Part shown: positions 41,892 through 51,925 of the stretch, one piece after another
How positions within the stretch are numbered: position 1 is the stretch's first letter
Layout: the number at the start of each line of letters is the position of its first letter
DNA from: Sarocladium kiliense
Taxonomy: Eukaryota > Ascomycota > Sordariomycetes > Hypocreales > Sarocladiaceae
Assembly (NCBI GenBank): GCA_030734395.1
Contig: JAUZTG010000020.1
Coordinates: forward strand, 186,001 to 250,000
Direction: 5' to 3'
Length of the DNA: 64,000 bases
Program-made: the position numbers and the translations under genes
The notes under the pieces: model-generated
Database searches by the model: none
What the model saw: only the letters and a program-made list of their open reading frames with translations
What the model was told of the DNA's origin: nothing

Positions 41892-43196
41892 TCAAGCTGG
41901 ACTCTTAAACAGCTTGCCTCCCCTCCAGACATGAGTGACGTTGACTGCATCAGTCAAGACACCAACATTATCCAATGGATTCGCCTTCACCGCGATGACA
42001 TCCGCGTCATATCCCCTTTTGAGCTGTCCACTCAGCGGCGCCATCTCCCCAAGTGTGTCAGGTGTGTTCGCGGTTGCAGCCTCAATAGCCTGCAGCGGTG
42101 TCATCCCTAGCTCCACGGCGTAGACCAGCTCATTGGCATTGTTCCCATGGCGCAACGGCGATGCAGTATCACTACTTAGGGTGTCTGTGCCGAGAGCGAA
42201 GCGAACCCCTCTGTCGAGTGCAAGCTTATATGACTCTTTCGAGCGCTTTGCTATTTCGAGCACCTTGTCCCTGCTGGCCTTTGGGAGGATGTCCAGGTAA
42301 TTGTCGACGAGGGATCGTATTACGTGCTGTGTCGGAACAAGCAGAGCATCTTTCTCAAGCATCATGTCCGCAACCTCGTCATCCAAGAAAATGCCATGCT
42401 CAATGCTCCTCACCCCAGCACGCAGTCCTGCCAGGATCCCAGCTTTGCCAATAGCATGTGCAGCGACTGCCCTGCGGCTCCTCCCAGCCTCCTCGACAAT
42501 AGCTCGGAGCTCCTCGTCGGAGAATTGACGGTCTTCTGGGTCATCGTTCAAGCTCATGACACCACCGCTCGAGCATACTTTGATGACACGCGCGCCACGA
42601 CGAATGACGGTTCGGACGGCGCGAGTGCAGCCATCAACGCCGTCGCAGAGCTGGATCGGCATGCCTGCGTGGCAAGATGCGTCCAGCACGGTGTCTATAG
42701 GTTGACGGCCATCATCTCCATGTCCACCAGTGATGGACAGAGCAGCTACAGCGCCGTAGATATTAGGTCCGACGAGGAATCCCTTTTCTACCCCTGGCCA
42801 CAGGTCACAGCCGTAGCCACCGAGGTCACGAACAGATGTGAAGCCTGCCATGAGCGTGGCCTCAAGATCGGCTGCACACATTGCACCAGCGAGAGCGTTG
42901 GAGCCCGGCAGATACTTTGGGATCTTGGAGAGTTCGCCAGTCCAGGAGGAGCCGGTGAAGTGAGCGTGACAGTCCCATAACCCGGGCATGAGAACAGGGA
43001 CGCAGATTGGCTCGAAGGCGGCGTATCTATCGGGAAGATCCTTGCGACGGCCTACCCATTCGATCTTACCGGAATTCATGACCAATGCGCCATCATGAAT
43101 AGGATCACCGCGGCCAGGGATGAGGAGGTTGGCCTGGAGGAGGCTAGGGCCACCAGCTCGAGGCATCTGGTCTCGGGCTGTGGGCTTGATTTGCAT
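41892..43196 (-). CDS. Metal-dependent amidohydrolase (prolidase/imidazolonepropionase-like)
   Basis: Amidohydrolase-superfamily enzyme that hydrolyses amide or related bonds at a binuclear metal centre. Single exon, 434 residues. Metal ligands are all visible: HxH in DCHAHF (about 77-79), the bridging Lys in RVIKVCSSGGV (about 205), His in AAHAIG (about 247), His in SIEHGIF (about 267) and Asp in LGTDT (about 335). The N- and C-terminal beta-sandwich parts (IPGRGDPIHDGALVM; KRGYDADVIAVKANPL) are complete. No signal peptide, so probably cytosolic. Relatives include Xaa-Pro/Xaa-Arg dipeptidases and the fungal mycotoxin-degrading amidase ochratoxinase; which substrate applies cannot be decided here. 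Head-to-head with the pterin dehydratase gene. Confidence 0.9.
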   Translation of the reverse strand: MQIKPTARDQMPRAGGPSLLQANLLIPGRGDPIHDGALVMNSGKIEWVGRRKDLPDRYAAFEPICVPVLMPGLWDCHAHFTGSSWTGELSKIPKYLPGSNALAGAMCAADLEATLMAGFTSVRDLGGYGCDLWPGVEKGFLVGPNIYGAVAALSITGGHGDDGRQPIDTVLDASCHAGMPIQLCDGVDGCTRAVRTVIRRGARVIKVCSSGGVMSLNDDPEDRQFSDEELRAIVEEAGRSRRAVAAHAIGKAGILAGLRAGVRSIEHGIFLDDEVADMMLEKDALLVPTQHVIRSLVDNYLDILPKASRDKVLEIAKRSKESYKLALDRGVRFALGTDTLSSDTASPLRHGNNANELVYAVELGMTPLQAIEAATANTPDTLGEMAPLSGQLKRGYDADVIAVKANPLDNVGVLTDAVNVTHVWRGGKLFKSPA

Positions 43197-43792
43197 CGTG
43201 ACAGCAGCGCGGGTGCTTGCTCATGCCACTCTTATCGAGGAAACAGCTGGGCGAGCTGAGGTCAAACAAGCTGAGGTCTTCTTGCTCGCAGGATTGATAG
43301 CCAACGAAGATGAAATTGTTCTAGATTCTGCTCCCGGACTTCCGCTCACAAGGAACCCCCTCTTTGAAGTCCATGGCGTCGGAGCCGCACTTGCTAAGTG
43401 ACCTTCCTCATCTTCTTCTTCACAGGGACTTATGAGAAGCATGATGACGAGCTCGGGTACAACACGCGTGTCGGACAAGCTGCCGTCCTGTGGCAAGGTC
43501 GGATCGCGGCGTCGTTGCTATCCAATCAAAGCGGTAAGCATCTCGAAAGAGAATACCGTGGCCGCAGATCGTCCAACATGCCGATAAGAAGGGAACAAAA
43601 TCTCCGGAGCTTCCTCGGTAGGACTGTCGATGTTGATGGCTGAAGATGGAAATCGCAAGTTTGTTAGGTGTAGATGCACTTGTACTCTGCTGTGTGGGCC
43701 GGTGGTGCAGTATATCCAGCACTCCTTCACCCGCAGCTAACCTCCATGCACCTCACTCACCCAACCACCACACAACCCTCCTCGCAATCATC
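43197..43792. promoter_or_regulatory. Head-to-head region, amidohydrolase and pterin dehydratase
   Basis: 596 bp with both promoters and leaders. Short open frames only. Confidence 0.5.
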
Positions 43793-44412
43793 ATGCGCAC
43801 CCTCTCTTCGACCATCCACTCAGTCACCCGTACCTCAAGAGCCTTCTCTCGCGCCATGTCCTCCTCTCCTCGCTTTGCCCCCGGCACCGACGCCGCAGCT
43901 CTCACCCCTACCGTCACTGCTCTTCTTTCATCCTCTGGTGGGCGCTGGACGCTTACCGGCGAGGGAGAGGCTCTCGAGCGGTCCTTCAAGTTCAAGACTT
44001 TTGCGAAGACCTGGGTGCGCTTGGCCTATTTCATTTGATGCGCTTATCTGGATGTCTAGGGCTGACCCGAATCTCAAACTCATCAGGACTTCATGACAGC
44101 TGTCTCGCTTCAATGCAAGCTCAAGAACCATCACCCTGAGTGGTCAAATGTACACTCATTACAAACGTTTTGCGCTCATACCTCAATAACTAAATTTCCC
44201 TCTCACAGGTCTATAACACAACGTTTATCCGCTGGACAACACACAACCCAAAGGGCCTCACAGAAAAAGACGTCTCTCTCGCAACCCTTTGCGACAGTAT
44301 CGCTCGCGACTTTGGCGAGCTTGACCCTGAGCCTGCCACCTGTGAGATCAAGGATCTGGCTGGGAAGGCCGTCGATGCCGGCGGCGACTGTTGCACACCC
44401 AAGAAGAAATGA
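43793..44412 (+). CDS. Pterin-4a-carbinolamine dehydratase
   Basis: Dehydrates 4a-hydroxytetrahydropterin during cofactor recycling; fungal copies are often mitochondrial or of unclear substrate. CDS: join(43793..44014,44087..44149,44209..44412), 162 residues. The core reads FKFKTFAKTW-DFMTAVSLQC, KLKNHHPEWSN, then VYNTTFIRWTTHNPKGLTEK, carrying the His-His-Pro and Trp active-site motif of the family. The N-terminus (about 30 residues, Arg/Ser/Thr-rich, no acids) looks like a mitochondrial targeting peptide; a downstream Met (MSSSPRF) could give a cytosolic form. An unusual C-terminal extension of about 30 residues ends in DAGGDCCTPKKK. Introns of 72 and 59 nt have consensus ends. Confidence 0.9.
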
Positions 44413-44831
44413 GAGCCAGTTCGGAGGCAGACAGCTGTAAAAATTCCTTGTAGGATATTGGAAATTGTGTTAGACTACGCAAGGGCTTGGAGATTTCACA
44501 TAAGGTGGAATCGGGTTTGAGTAGCGAACGACGTTAATTCATATTAGGTACGGGTCTTAAGGCGTCTCGTTCGGCCTGCGTAGATGTATGTACAAGAATA
44601 GCCAAATGATTATATACGCGAGTTTGCACTCCCCAACGCCATCTTGATGCATGCTTTCTTCTTCTCCTCTCTTTCAAAATAGGGCCAGAGACTCGGTCGA
44701 TAGACATTGAGTTCCTGCTTGGTCCTTTCTATTGTTCATTGGTGCTGAGCAATCGGTGTATTCCGGGGTTTTGTGCTCGTGACACTTTGTCGCCCTCGGT
44801 AGTGACGGTGGCAAGGAAGACGAGGAGTCGC
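44413..44831. other. Convergent intergenic region, pterin dehydratase and ERG25
   Basis: 419 bp, presumably both 3' UTRs. No coding signal recognised. Confidence 0.55.
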
Positions 44832-45898
44832 TTATTGGGCCTTGCGGGCCTTCATCTTCTTTTCGAGCCTGCGCTTGGTGGCCTCGGGTCCGGCCTCGGT
44901 GTCCAGGCAGTAGTCCCACCAGCGGAAGCTGGAGGCGTAGTTGCCGATGAACTTCTCGTGGTGAACATCGTGGTGGTCGGCGCCAGCCCAGAAAGGCAGG
45001 AAGTGACGCAAGCTCCAGGGGAAGTCGTAGCCGCTGTGGGCATCGATAGCCTGGAAGAGGCGGAGGGTGATCCAGACGTACATGGTGATCATGTGGAGAT
45101 CACCGGTGATCTTAAGCAGGATGATTGGGCTACCGACGACGCCGAAGCCGAGGAGCATGGTCTCGATGGGGGAGGCGTACTCAGCAGCGAGACCGAAAGG
45201 AGCAGAGTATGTGTGGTGCATCTTGTGGATGTACTTGTAAAGAGGGCCGTAGTGAAGCGCGCGGTGGAACCAGTAGTGCCAGGAGTCCTCCATAGCGAAG
45301 ATGATGGCGATCTGCCAAGTCATCTTCCAGAGAGAAGGGAAGGGAACGCCATGCTCGATGCCGAAGTAGGTGGCGATGGGGTGGAAGAACCAGATCTGGG
45401 GGAGCTCGGCGGTGAAGTGGCTGACGAGGACGATGAGGGCACAATCCCACTGCTCCTTGAGGGTGGGCATCTTCTGGGCCTGAAGCTTGTACTTCTGGAA
45501 GTAGGGGATGTAGTCGGCGATCATGAAGGGGATGCAGCGGCCGAAATAGACGGCTTCGTGAAGAACGAAGCTCATGATGCCAGTCGCGAGGACATCGTTC
45601 TGCATGTAAAGGTACCATGCCTGTCAAGATTCGTGTAAGTTTAACCGCGTTCTCACATTATTGAGGATAGTGGCAAGGAGGCGCCACGAGGTCATGGGAT
45701 TGGAACGTACGGCCCAGAGGCGCTCGAAGTAGTTGAGGCCAACATTGTACTTGGACACCTCCTCGAGGACAGTGAAGTAGTCCTGAGTCTGATTGAGAGC
45801 GGACGCGGTGGCGTTACTGTAAAGACGTCGCAAGTCAGTCATCGGGATTCGCAAGAGGGTCTGATTAAGGGGAGGAAGCAAACTCACACCATGTCCAT
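44832..45898 (-). CDS. ERG25: C-4 methylsterol oxidase (Erg25)
   Basis: ER membrane di-iron oxygenase that removes the C-4 methyl groups in ergosterol synthesis together with Erg26/Erg27. CDS: complement(join(44832..45620,45711..45816,45888..45898)), 301 residues. Splicing yields MDMVNATASALNQTQDYF... and LWAAWYLYMQNDVLATGIMS, the latter a strong Erg25 match. The three histidine boxes that bind iron are present: DSWHYWFHR, YIHKMHHTYSAP and ADHHDVHHEKF. Hydrophobic spans flank them. The C-terminus ends in a basic KKMKARKAQ, suitable for ER retrieval. The first coding exon is only 11 nt. The 1.4-kb upstream region holds a 14-bp perfect palindrome. Confidence 0.96.
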
Positions 45899-47293
45899 GG
45901 TGACGGCGAGGACCACAGCAGGGTCAGTAAATCGTGAGGATGAAGTGAAGGAAACCGCAGATGAAGAAGCAGCGAAGCCCAGGTCTATAACGAGGGAAAG
46001 GAGAGTGGGAAGAAGAAGCTTGGTCTTGAACTCGAGGTTAAGAGGAGAGCAGAGTAGGCGGTGTCTGGGCGCGGCAGGAATTTATTTGCTTTTGCGCGTC
46101 GCCCGGAGCTTTGCGAGGGGAGAGAGATTGTCTGGGACGGTGGTGAAGAACGGGGGTTGGTGATTGGCTGGGAGATCAGGGGCAGTGGGCAGCTACAGCA
46201 CATGCAGCGATCTCGGTTGCCCCTGAGTGCGCTGAAGGGGAGCAGTGGCGGCGGGGCAAAGCAGAAGGTACTTGGGATTGAGACAACAGACCCTGCAAGA
46301 CCCAGGTACCTGGGACTAACAAACTTCAGGGTCCTGATGGCAGTGGCCACAGTGGACACAAACACTGGAGTCCCTTGGAGGAACACTGGTATCGATGATG
46401 CGATGGGCTGTTGTCGAAATGGCACCAGAAGCGCATCACGGATCCTGGCCATCCCGGCCGAGAGGTCCCTCACCAGCTGCTGCCCCTTCAGTGGTTGGGA
46501 TCGCCCCTAAAGTCTGACTGCAAATGCGAACCCGAGATCAGATCAGAGAGCCGCGATCGCATCCTGTATTCCGGGCCCACTTTACTGCCTCTGCTGCCAC
46601 TGGGGCTGCCTTCCGCCCCCGTTGTCGTGCTCGTGTTCGGGTTCGTTCCAATTTCCTGCATGGGATTCTGGGTCTGGCACCACACCACTTCCCGCATGCA
46701 CTTTTCCACCACGCCACCAGCAATTTGACGAACCCCTCCCCAATCAGGCAACCGCGAGACCGATTCGGTTTAGGCCACATAATCGCTGTCTATTTCCCTA
46801 TTCGGGGCATTCCTCCCCATGCTTTTATCAACAAACGACACAGTCCTCCTCGTTCACCATCGTGAACCCACCTATGCAAGAGCCTACCTATCATCCTCCT
46901 CCCATCTGTAAGACCACTTTTGCTGCCACGATCCGACGATCCGGGGCCCACATCTCTTGTCTCTGTGCCGTCCACGCCACCGTGGACTCGCCTTGTCTTT
47001 GCATCATCCCACTTGTGACCGACATTGCTTGTACTGACCAAGCCTCAGTGACCTGTACAATGACGACTGCAACGAGGCCTCGAAGTCAGCTCACTCGGCT
47101 CACGTCGATCCGGTCACGGCTGCTCCCGAGTGCGTGGCTCGCAATCGTACTCGACACTTTAACATAGCCCACTAGCTTCTCGCAAACGGGTATCAAACCC
47201 GAACATAGCCGCCCTTGTCATGTGAGCTTACAACTAGAAACATTGTCATTCGTCTACCTTTTTATCTGGTCCTTCCACGCGTCTATTTCCCTT
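45899..47293. promoter_or_regulatory. ERG25 upstream region
   Basis: 1.4 kb between ERG25 and the 3' end of the leucyl-tRNA synthetase gene. At 46301-46314 lies the perfect palindrome CCCAGGTACCTGGG; a half-like copy (GGTACTTGGGATTG) occurs 38 bp before, at 46267. Open frames up to 181 residues here are not family-like. I could not identify a sterol-response element with confidence. Confidence 0.45.
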
Positions 47294-50200
47294 CTACGCC
47301 TCCACATTGACAAACGCAAATGCCGGGTCCCCTGGCGTAACATCTCCACCCGGTCCATCCACCACATCTCCGACCTTGGCTGCAGCCTTAGCCACAAGCT
47401 CGTCCTTACCACCGATAGCCACAACCTCACCCTTGCCATCCTCACCCATCTTCACCACCTCAACAACTTCCAGCCTCAGGACCTTTGACCGGAGACCGGG
47501 AATCATCTCCCGCACAACGTCCGTCTCCTTGAACGGAAGCTGCTTCTCGAACACACGCTCGGCGCTCTCGCCAAGGTCCAGACGCTTCTTCAGAGCCTGA
47601 AGGACGGGCATAGCCTTCTTCATCTCCGGCTTGGGCACCTGGGGCATCACCTTCTTGAGGTCGGTGTTCTGCTCAGCCTCCCAGTGCTTCTGCATGATGT
47701 CGCGGAACTTCTGCTGCGCAGCTGGGTAAGTCTCAGCAACGTAGACTGTCAGCTTCTTCTCCTTCTTGGGGTCGAACGTCGCCGCCTTGCCCTTGGCGAT
47801 CTTCTTGCTCTGGCGCACATCTGCCTGCGCAACATTGCTGTTGGTCGTGTTGATGCTACGAGGGAGTCAGCCTGAATTCTAAAAGTGTATCTCGATCTGC
47901 ATGAGTGATGATCTTACTAGTCGCGGATGGTTGTAAGAACAGCATCTGCTGGAGGAGCAGTAGGGAACTGAGCGCCCTGGATGCTGGTATCCTTGTGCAG
48001 GACCTCCTTCCAGATGTACTCGGACCAGTGAGGAATTATAGGGGCGATCAGGAGAGCCTGCAGCTCGACGAAGCGTCGAACAAGGTCCACATGCATGCCG
48101 ACACCAGCCGCCCTGCACTGGTCACGATAGGAATCTCTGGCAGACTGGAGGTCGTAGAAACCTATGATATGTTAGTCACATGCTCATCGTGCTGTATCTT
48201 GTCCCGCTCATCACATACCGGACTTGACTGCGGACTTGTAAGAGGTACTGTGTCGATGATTAGCTTGTTATGCTTGCCAATTTCAAAATCTGAATATCTT
48301 ACGCCTCGTAGTGTTGACGAGTCTCCTCGACCAGGATGTTCAGATCATTATCGAAGATCTTGTCGAAGAATCCGATCTCACCCTTGCGGAGGGTAGACAC
48401 ATCCTCGAGAACATCCTTAGACCATTTGCGCAGCTCAAACAGGCGCAGAATGGCAGCGTTGGCAACAGACTCCTCCAGGTTGGCATCCTCGAGACCGTCG
48501 CCGGCCTCAGCCAGTGAGAGACGGGCTGAGCGTTGAAGTTAGCACAGCTCCTTTTGGCAGACAGTCATAGAAACACTTACTCGCGTCGGCACCAAACTTC
48601 TCAATAGCCTGACGCAGGGTCAGGAAGTTTCCTGTACTCTTGCTCATCTTTTGTCCGTTCAGCATCAGGTGACCGTTCACACGGAATCCACGCGGCCAGA
48701 ACTGCTTGGGGAACAGTGCAACGTGGTGGTACAGGGCGAAAGACAGATGGTTGGTGATCAGATCCTGGCACAAGTTAGCTATCGTAGGAAACGGCCTGCC
48801 GAATATTTCTTACCTTGCCTGAACCACGCAGGTTCATGGGGTACCAGTACGAAAACTCCCTCCTCATGGCAGCGAGGTCCTCCTTGGAAATATCGGTCTC
48901 GACGCTGTCGGTACGGAAGAAGATGTAATCCCAGACTTCGCCAGTCATCTGCTCAGCCTTGATTGGCTTGGAGGACATGCCAGGTGTCTTGCCAAAGATG
49001 TCACCATGCAGAAGATGGCTGATAGTGTAGTAAGCCATGTAAATGGTGCTATCAGACAGGGACTCGACGAGCTGGGTGTGGTCCCAAGGCAGCTTGGTGC
49101 CCAGACCGTAAGAGCGGCTGCATGCCCACTGGGCCAGCCAATTGAGCGCATTCTCAAAAGCGTTTTGAGCCTCGGGGAAGTACGTGTTGAACTCCTCCTG
49201 AACGTACTTGAGGACCTCTTGGCACCACTCATCATCACCTCCCTTGGCAGCAGTGCCGTAGTTGAAGTACCACTGATCAAGGTAGGCAGCAATGCACTCA
49301 TCCTCAGAACGGCTGAGAACAAATCCATCTGGTTCTGCGTACTTGAAGGCAAGCTTTTGATCCATCAGCTCCTTGGCGACCAGATCACGAGCCTCGGGCA
49401 CGCTCTTGCCAGCGAACTGGCCGTGAATCATGGTGCCCTGGTAGAAACCATTCTTGTAGGCAATCTCCTTGGCGTCGGCAAGCTGCTTCGCATCCTTGGG
49501 TGAGTTGATCTTCATCTCTTCGACCAGAGTCTTTGCAATCAGATCGCCCTTGGGGGTCTTGATGATGGGGAGGATTTCCCTGTCGATCCACTCCTTCTTG
49601 ATGCCATAGAAATCGGCCTTCTTCGTGAGTTCTACCGTGGTGGCGTAGTCGTCAGGGCTGTCTGACGGCACACAAGTCACGACAGCTGTGCCCTTGGAAT
49701 CCTTCAGGCTCTCCATTGGCAGGACTCTGATGTCCCCGTGCACCGAGAGCGGTGCGTTAACAACGGAGCCAACCAGATCAGCACCAACGAACTCAACGAC
49801 TTGGTTGATGGCTCCCCACTCGGTTCCGAGGTTCTGGAAGGCCATGTTGCGGGCCGCACGGTAGGTGCACACAACGTACTCGTTATCGGCTGCGGATAGT
49901 TGGAAGATGCCATACTTGACCTTGGGGCCAACGAAACAGCAAGTCTGGCCGTACATGGTCTCTGGACGCAGAGTGGCTGGGATAAAGAAGACCTTGGCTT
50001 CGGCAGGAAGCTTGTCACCAATGATCTCCTTGGCCTTGTCGGACCACTCCACGGTGCGGAGCTTCACACAGGTGTACTCTTGGACGCCGATACCCTCACC
50101 AGCCTTACGGTCGTGATCAAGGCAGGGCTGTCCATCCTTGGGGCTGTATACGGTGTATCGCTTGCCGAACTTGATCTTGCCCAGCTCTTTCAGACGAGTC

Positions 50201-50991
50201 ACTTGCCAGCTAACGAAGGAGTCGTAAAACGGGTTCGCGTCGGTAGTGACCATGGAGCGGCGCCAGTCAATACGACAACCCATATCTGTCAGGTCAGCCT
50301 GGCAGAGCTTGGGGAAGTATTGCAGCCAGTAATGAGGATCAGCAAACTTGGGCACCTCCTCGACAGGAATTCCCAGGGCGAGCATGATCTGGAACTGGTA
50401 CTTCACACCACCGGTTTTGGCCGCAGCCTTGCTCTTGCTGCTACCGAACTTTCCCAGGTCAGTCTTGGTCTTAGGGTCTTTAGCCTCGACAGGCGCAACC
50501 TCATCTTCTTCACTGTAGCGCTCGAATCGTTCTCCGAACATTTCCATCTCGCGGGCGAGTTTGTCGGCGGATGCTTTGATGGGCATACCACTGCAGTGGT
50601 AACCCTGGGGCCACAGGGCCCTCTTGCCCTGCATCCTCGCATAACCGGTGCTGAACTCGATCTTTGAGATAGTAAATGAGTGGCCGGTATGCAGGGTACC
50701 GTTCATGTAAGGGTATGCGGTCGTGGCGAAGAACTTGGGGACATCGGCAGCGTTGTCGGTGGGCGCATCGGAGCTGAAGAGATGGGCATCAGCCCACTCC
50801 TTTTGGTATTTCTTCTCATCCTTGATGAGGGTATCGCGCTTGTCGGTCTGTTGAGGGTTTGGGTTAGTTATCGGGAGCCTTTATCCTTCCGCAGAGGTCA
50901 AGTAGCGTACGTTTTGAATCTGCAGGGTCTGTTTGCTCTGCTCCGACTGTGTGTGGATAGGGATGGCAGCGCCATCAACTTGGGCAGCCAT
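47294..50991 (-). CDS. CDC60: Leucyl-tRNA synthetase, cytosolic
   Basis: Class I synthetase charging tRNA-Leu in the cytosol. CDS: complement(join(47294..47855,47918..48161,48219..48247,48303..48525,48581..48764,48814..50847,50911..50991)), 1118 residues, normal for the archaeal/eukaryotic-type enzyme. The HIGH-type signature is in YPYMNGTLHTGHSF. The catalytic lysine loop is LNGQKMSKSTGNF, found after removal of a 49-nt intron with a GCTAAC branch site. The editing (CP1) domain lies between, around residues 250-520 (LRPETMYGQT, VVTCVPSDSPDDY). The anticodon-binding and Lys/Val-rich C-terminal domains are complete (WKEVLHK; FDPKKEKKLTVYVAE). Six introns of 49-63 nt; one exon is just 29 nt. 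Head-to-head with NCA2. Confidence 0.95.
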
Positions 50992-51925
50992 GATGGTCGT
51001 TGAGAATTGACACGATTTGGTGTTCAGCAAAGCATTGACCTGACCTTGTGCACGCTTATAGTTGGCTGGCGGCACGGGCAGGACTGGCTGACGTTGGATT
51101 CGCGGTTGACTCACAAGGCAGAATCAAAAAGTTGCACAGCGCTGGTCTGAGGATCTGAAGCCCAGTGAGGGGTGGAGGGGCAATTCTTTCGCAGGCGATT
51201 CGGGCTAGGGTTGTATCGAGTCACCCCGCGTTTCTGGCTGGCTGGTGCCTGTGGCTGGACTGGTGCAATGCGGCAGGGTCTTCTGCGTATGACAGCAGTC
51301 AGGGATGCTACCTCAATTCGCAATTGACAAATATGGCCATATTGATTGAGTCACCTCATCACACTACACCTGTCTGGGTCCGTTCTTCGGACAGTGTATC
51401 CTCCTGCGCTGGGACACCAGCCTCGCCTACCATCGGCCCTCACGTGCCCCAGCAGTCTGTCGCGACGCCACTAACAGAGACAGGAAAACCGCCTGTGAGG
51501 CTCGGGCCACAGGCGGGTCCACCCACTCGCTACAGATGATCTCATAGCCGGTACAGAGCTCTGTCATGCCTGCTTCTCGCTTCGCCATAGTTCAGCCTCT
51601 TTCCGTCTTTCCCATCGGCCTCGAGAGCTTGTTTCGACTCCCAAGCTCGCTGTGTTGTGCACCGACCAGACAGCTTCGTGCCGGCGCCGTCTCTATATTT
51701 CTTCATCTGGGCCATTGCACCAGAGTTGTCCTTTCGTCCTTCGCCCCTCCAGTCAATTGTCACTCTTCCAATTGCCCACGGACGAGGCTCGGAACTCTTC
51801 CTAGCTTCTCCCATCTGAACGTCCCCAACAGCCACGAAGTCAATGTTGTGCAACACTGCGCGTGCTAACCTTACTTCCCCTTGAGTCCCTTCGCTCGCTA
51901 GACTCTACTCCTGCCAGCCAAAACC
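50992..51925. promoter_or_regulatory. Head-to-head region, leucyl-tRNA synthetase and NCA2
   Basis: 934 bp with both promoters. Short open frames only; no motif assigned. Confidence 0.5.

Noticed and set aside
36986..44412. Possible secondary-metabolite cluster (STAND, 2EXR, amidohydrolase, pterin enzyme)
   Set aside because: No polyketide synthase, NRPS, terpene cyclase, P450 or pathway regulator is present. The neighbours are unrelated.
44739..45638. 299-residue plus-strand open frame opposite ERG25
   Set aside because: Antisense shadow of the conserved Erg25 exon; Val/Leu/Glu/Gly-rich, typical of reverse-strand reading.
46301..46314. Palindrome considered as a restriction-modification or mobile-element end
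   Set aside because: No target-site duplication, transposase or second inverted copy was seen nearby; kept only as a possible factor site.
46622..47167. 181-residue plus-strand open frame in the ERG25 upstream region
   Set aside because: Cys/His/Ser-rich translation of C-rich DNA with no domain and no matching start context. Treated as chance.
49900..50667. 255-residue plus-strand open frame opposite the leucyl-tRNA synthetase gene
   Set aside because: It is the antisense shadow of a firmly identified conserved exon with strong codon bias.
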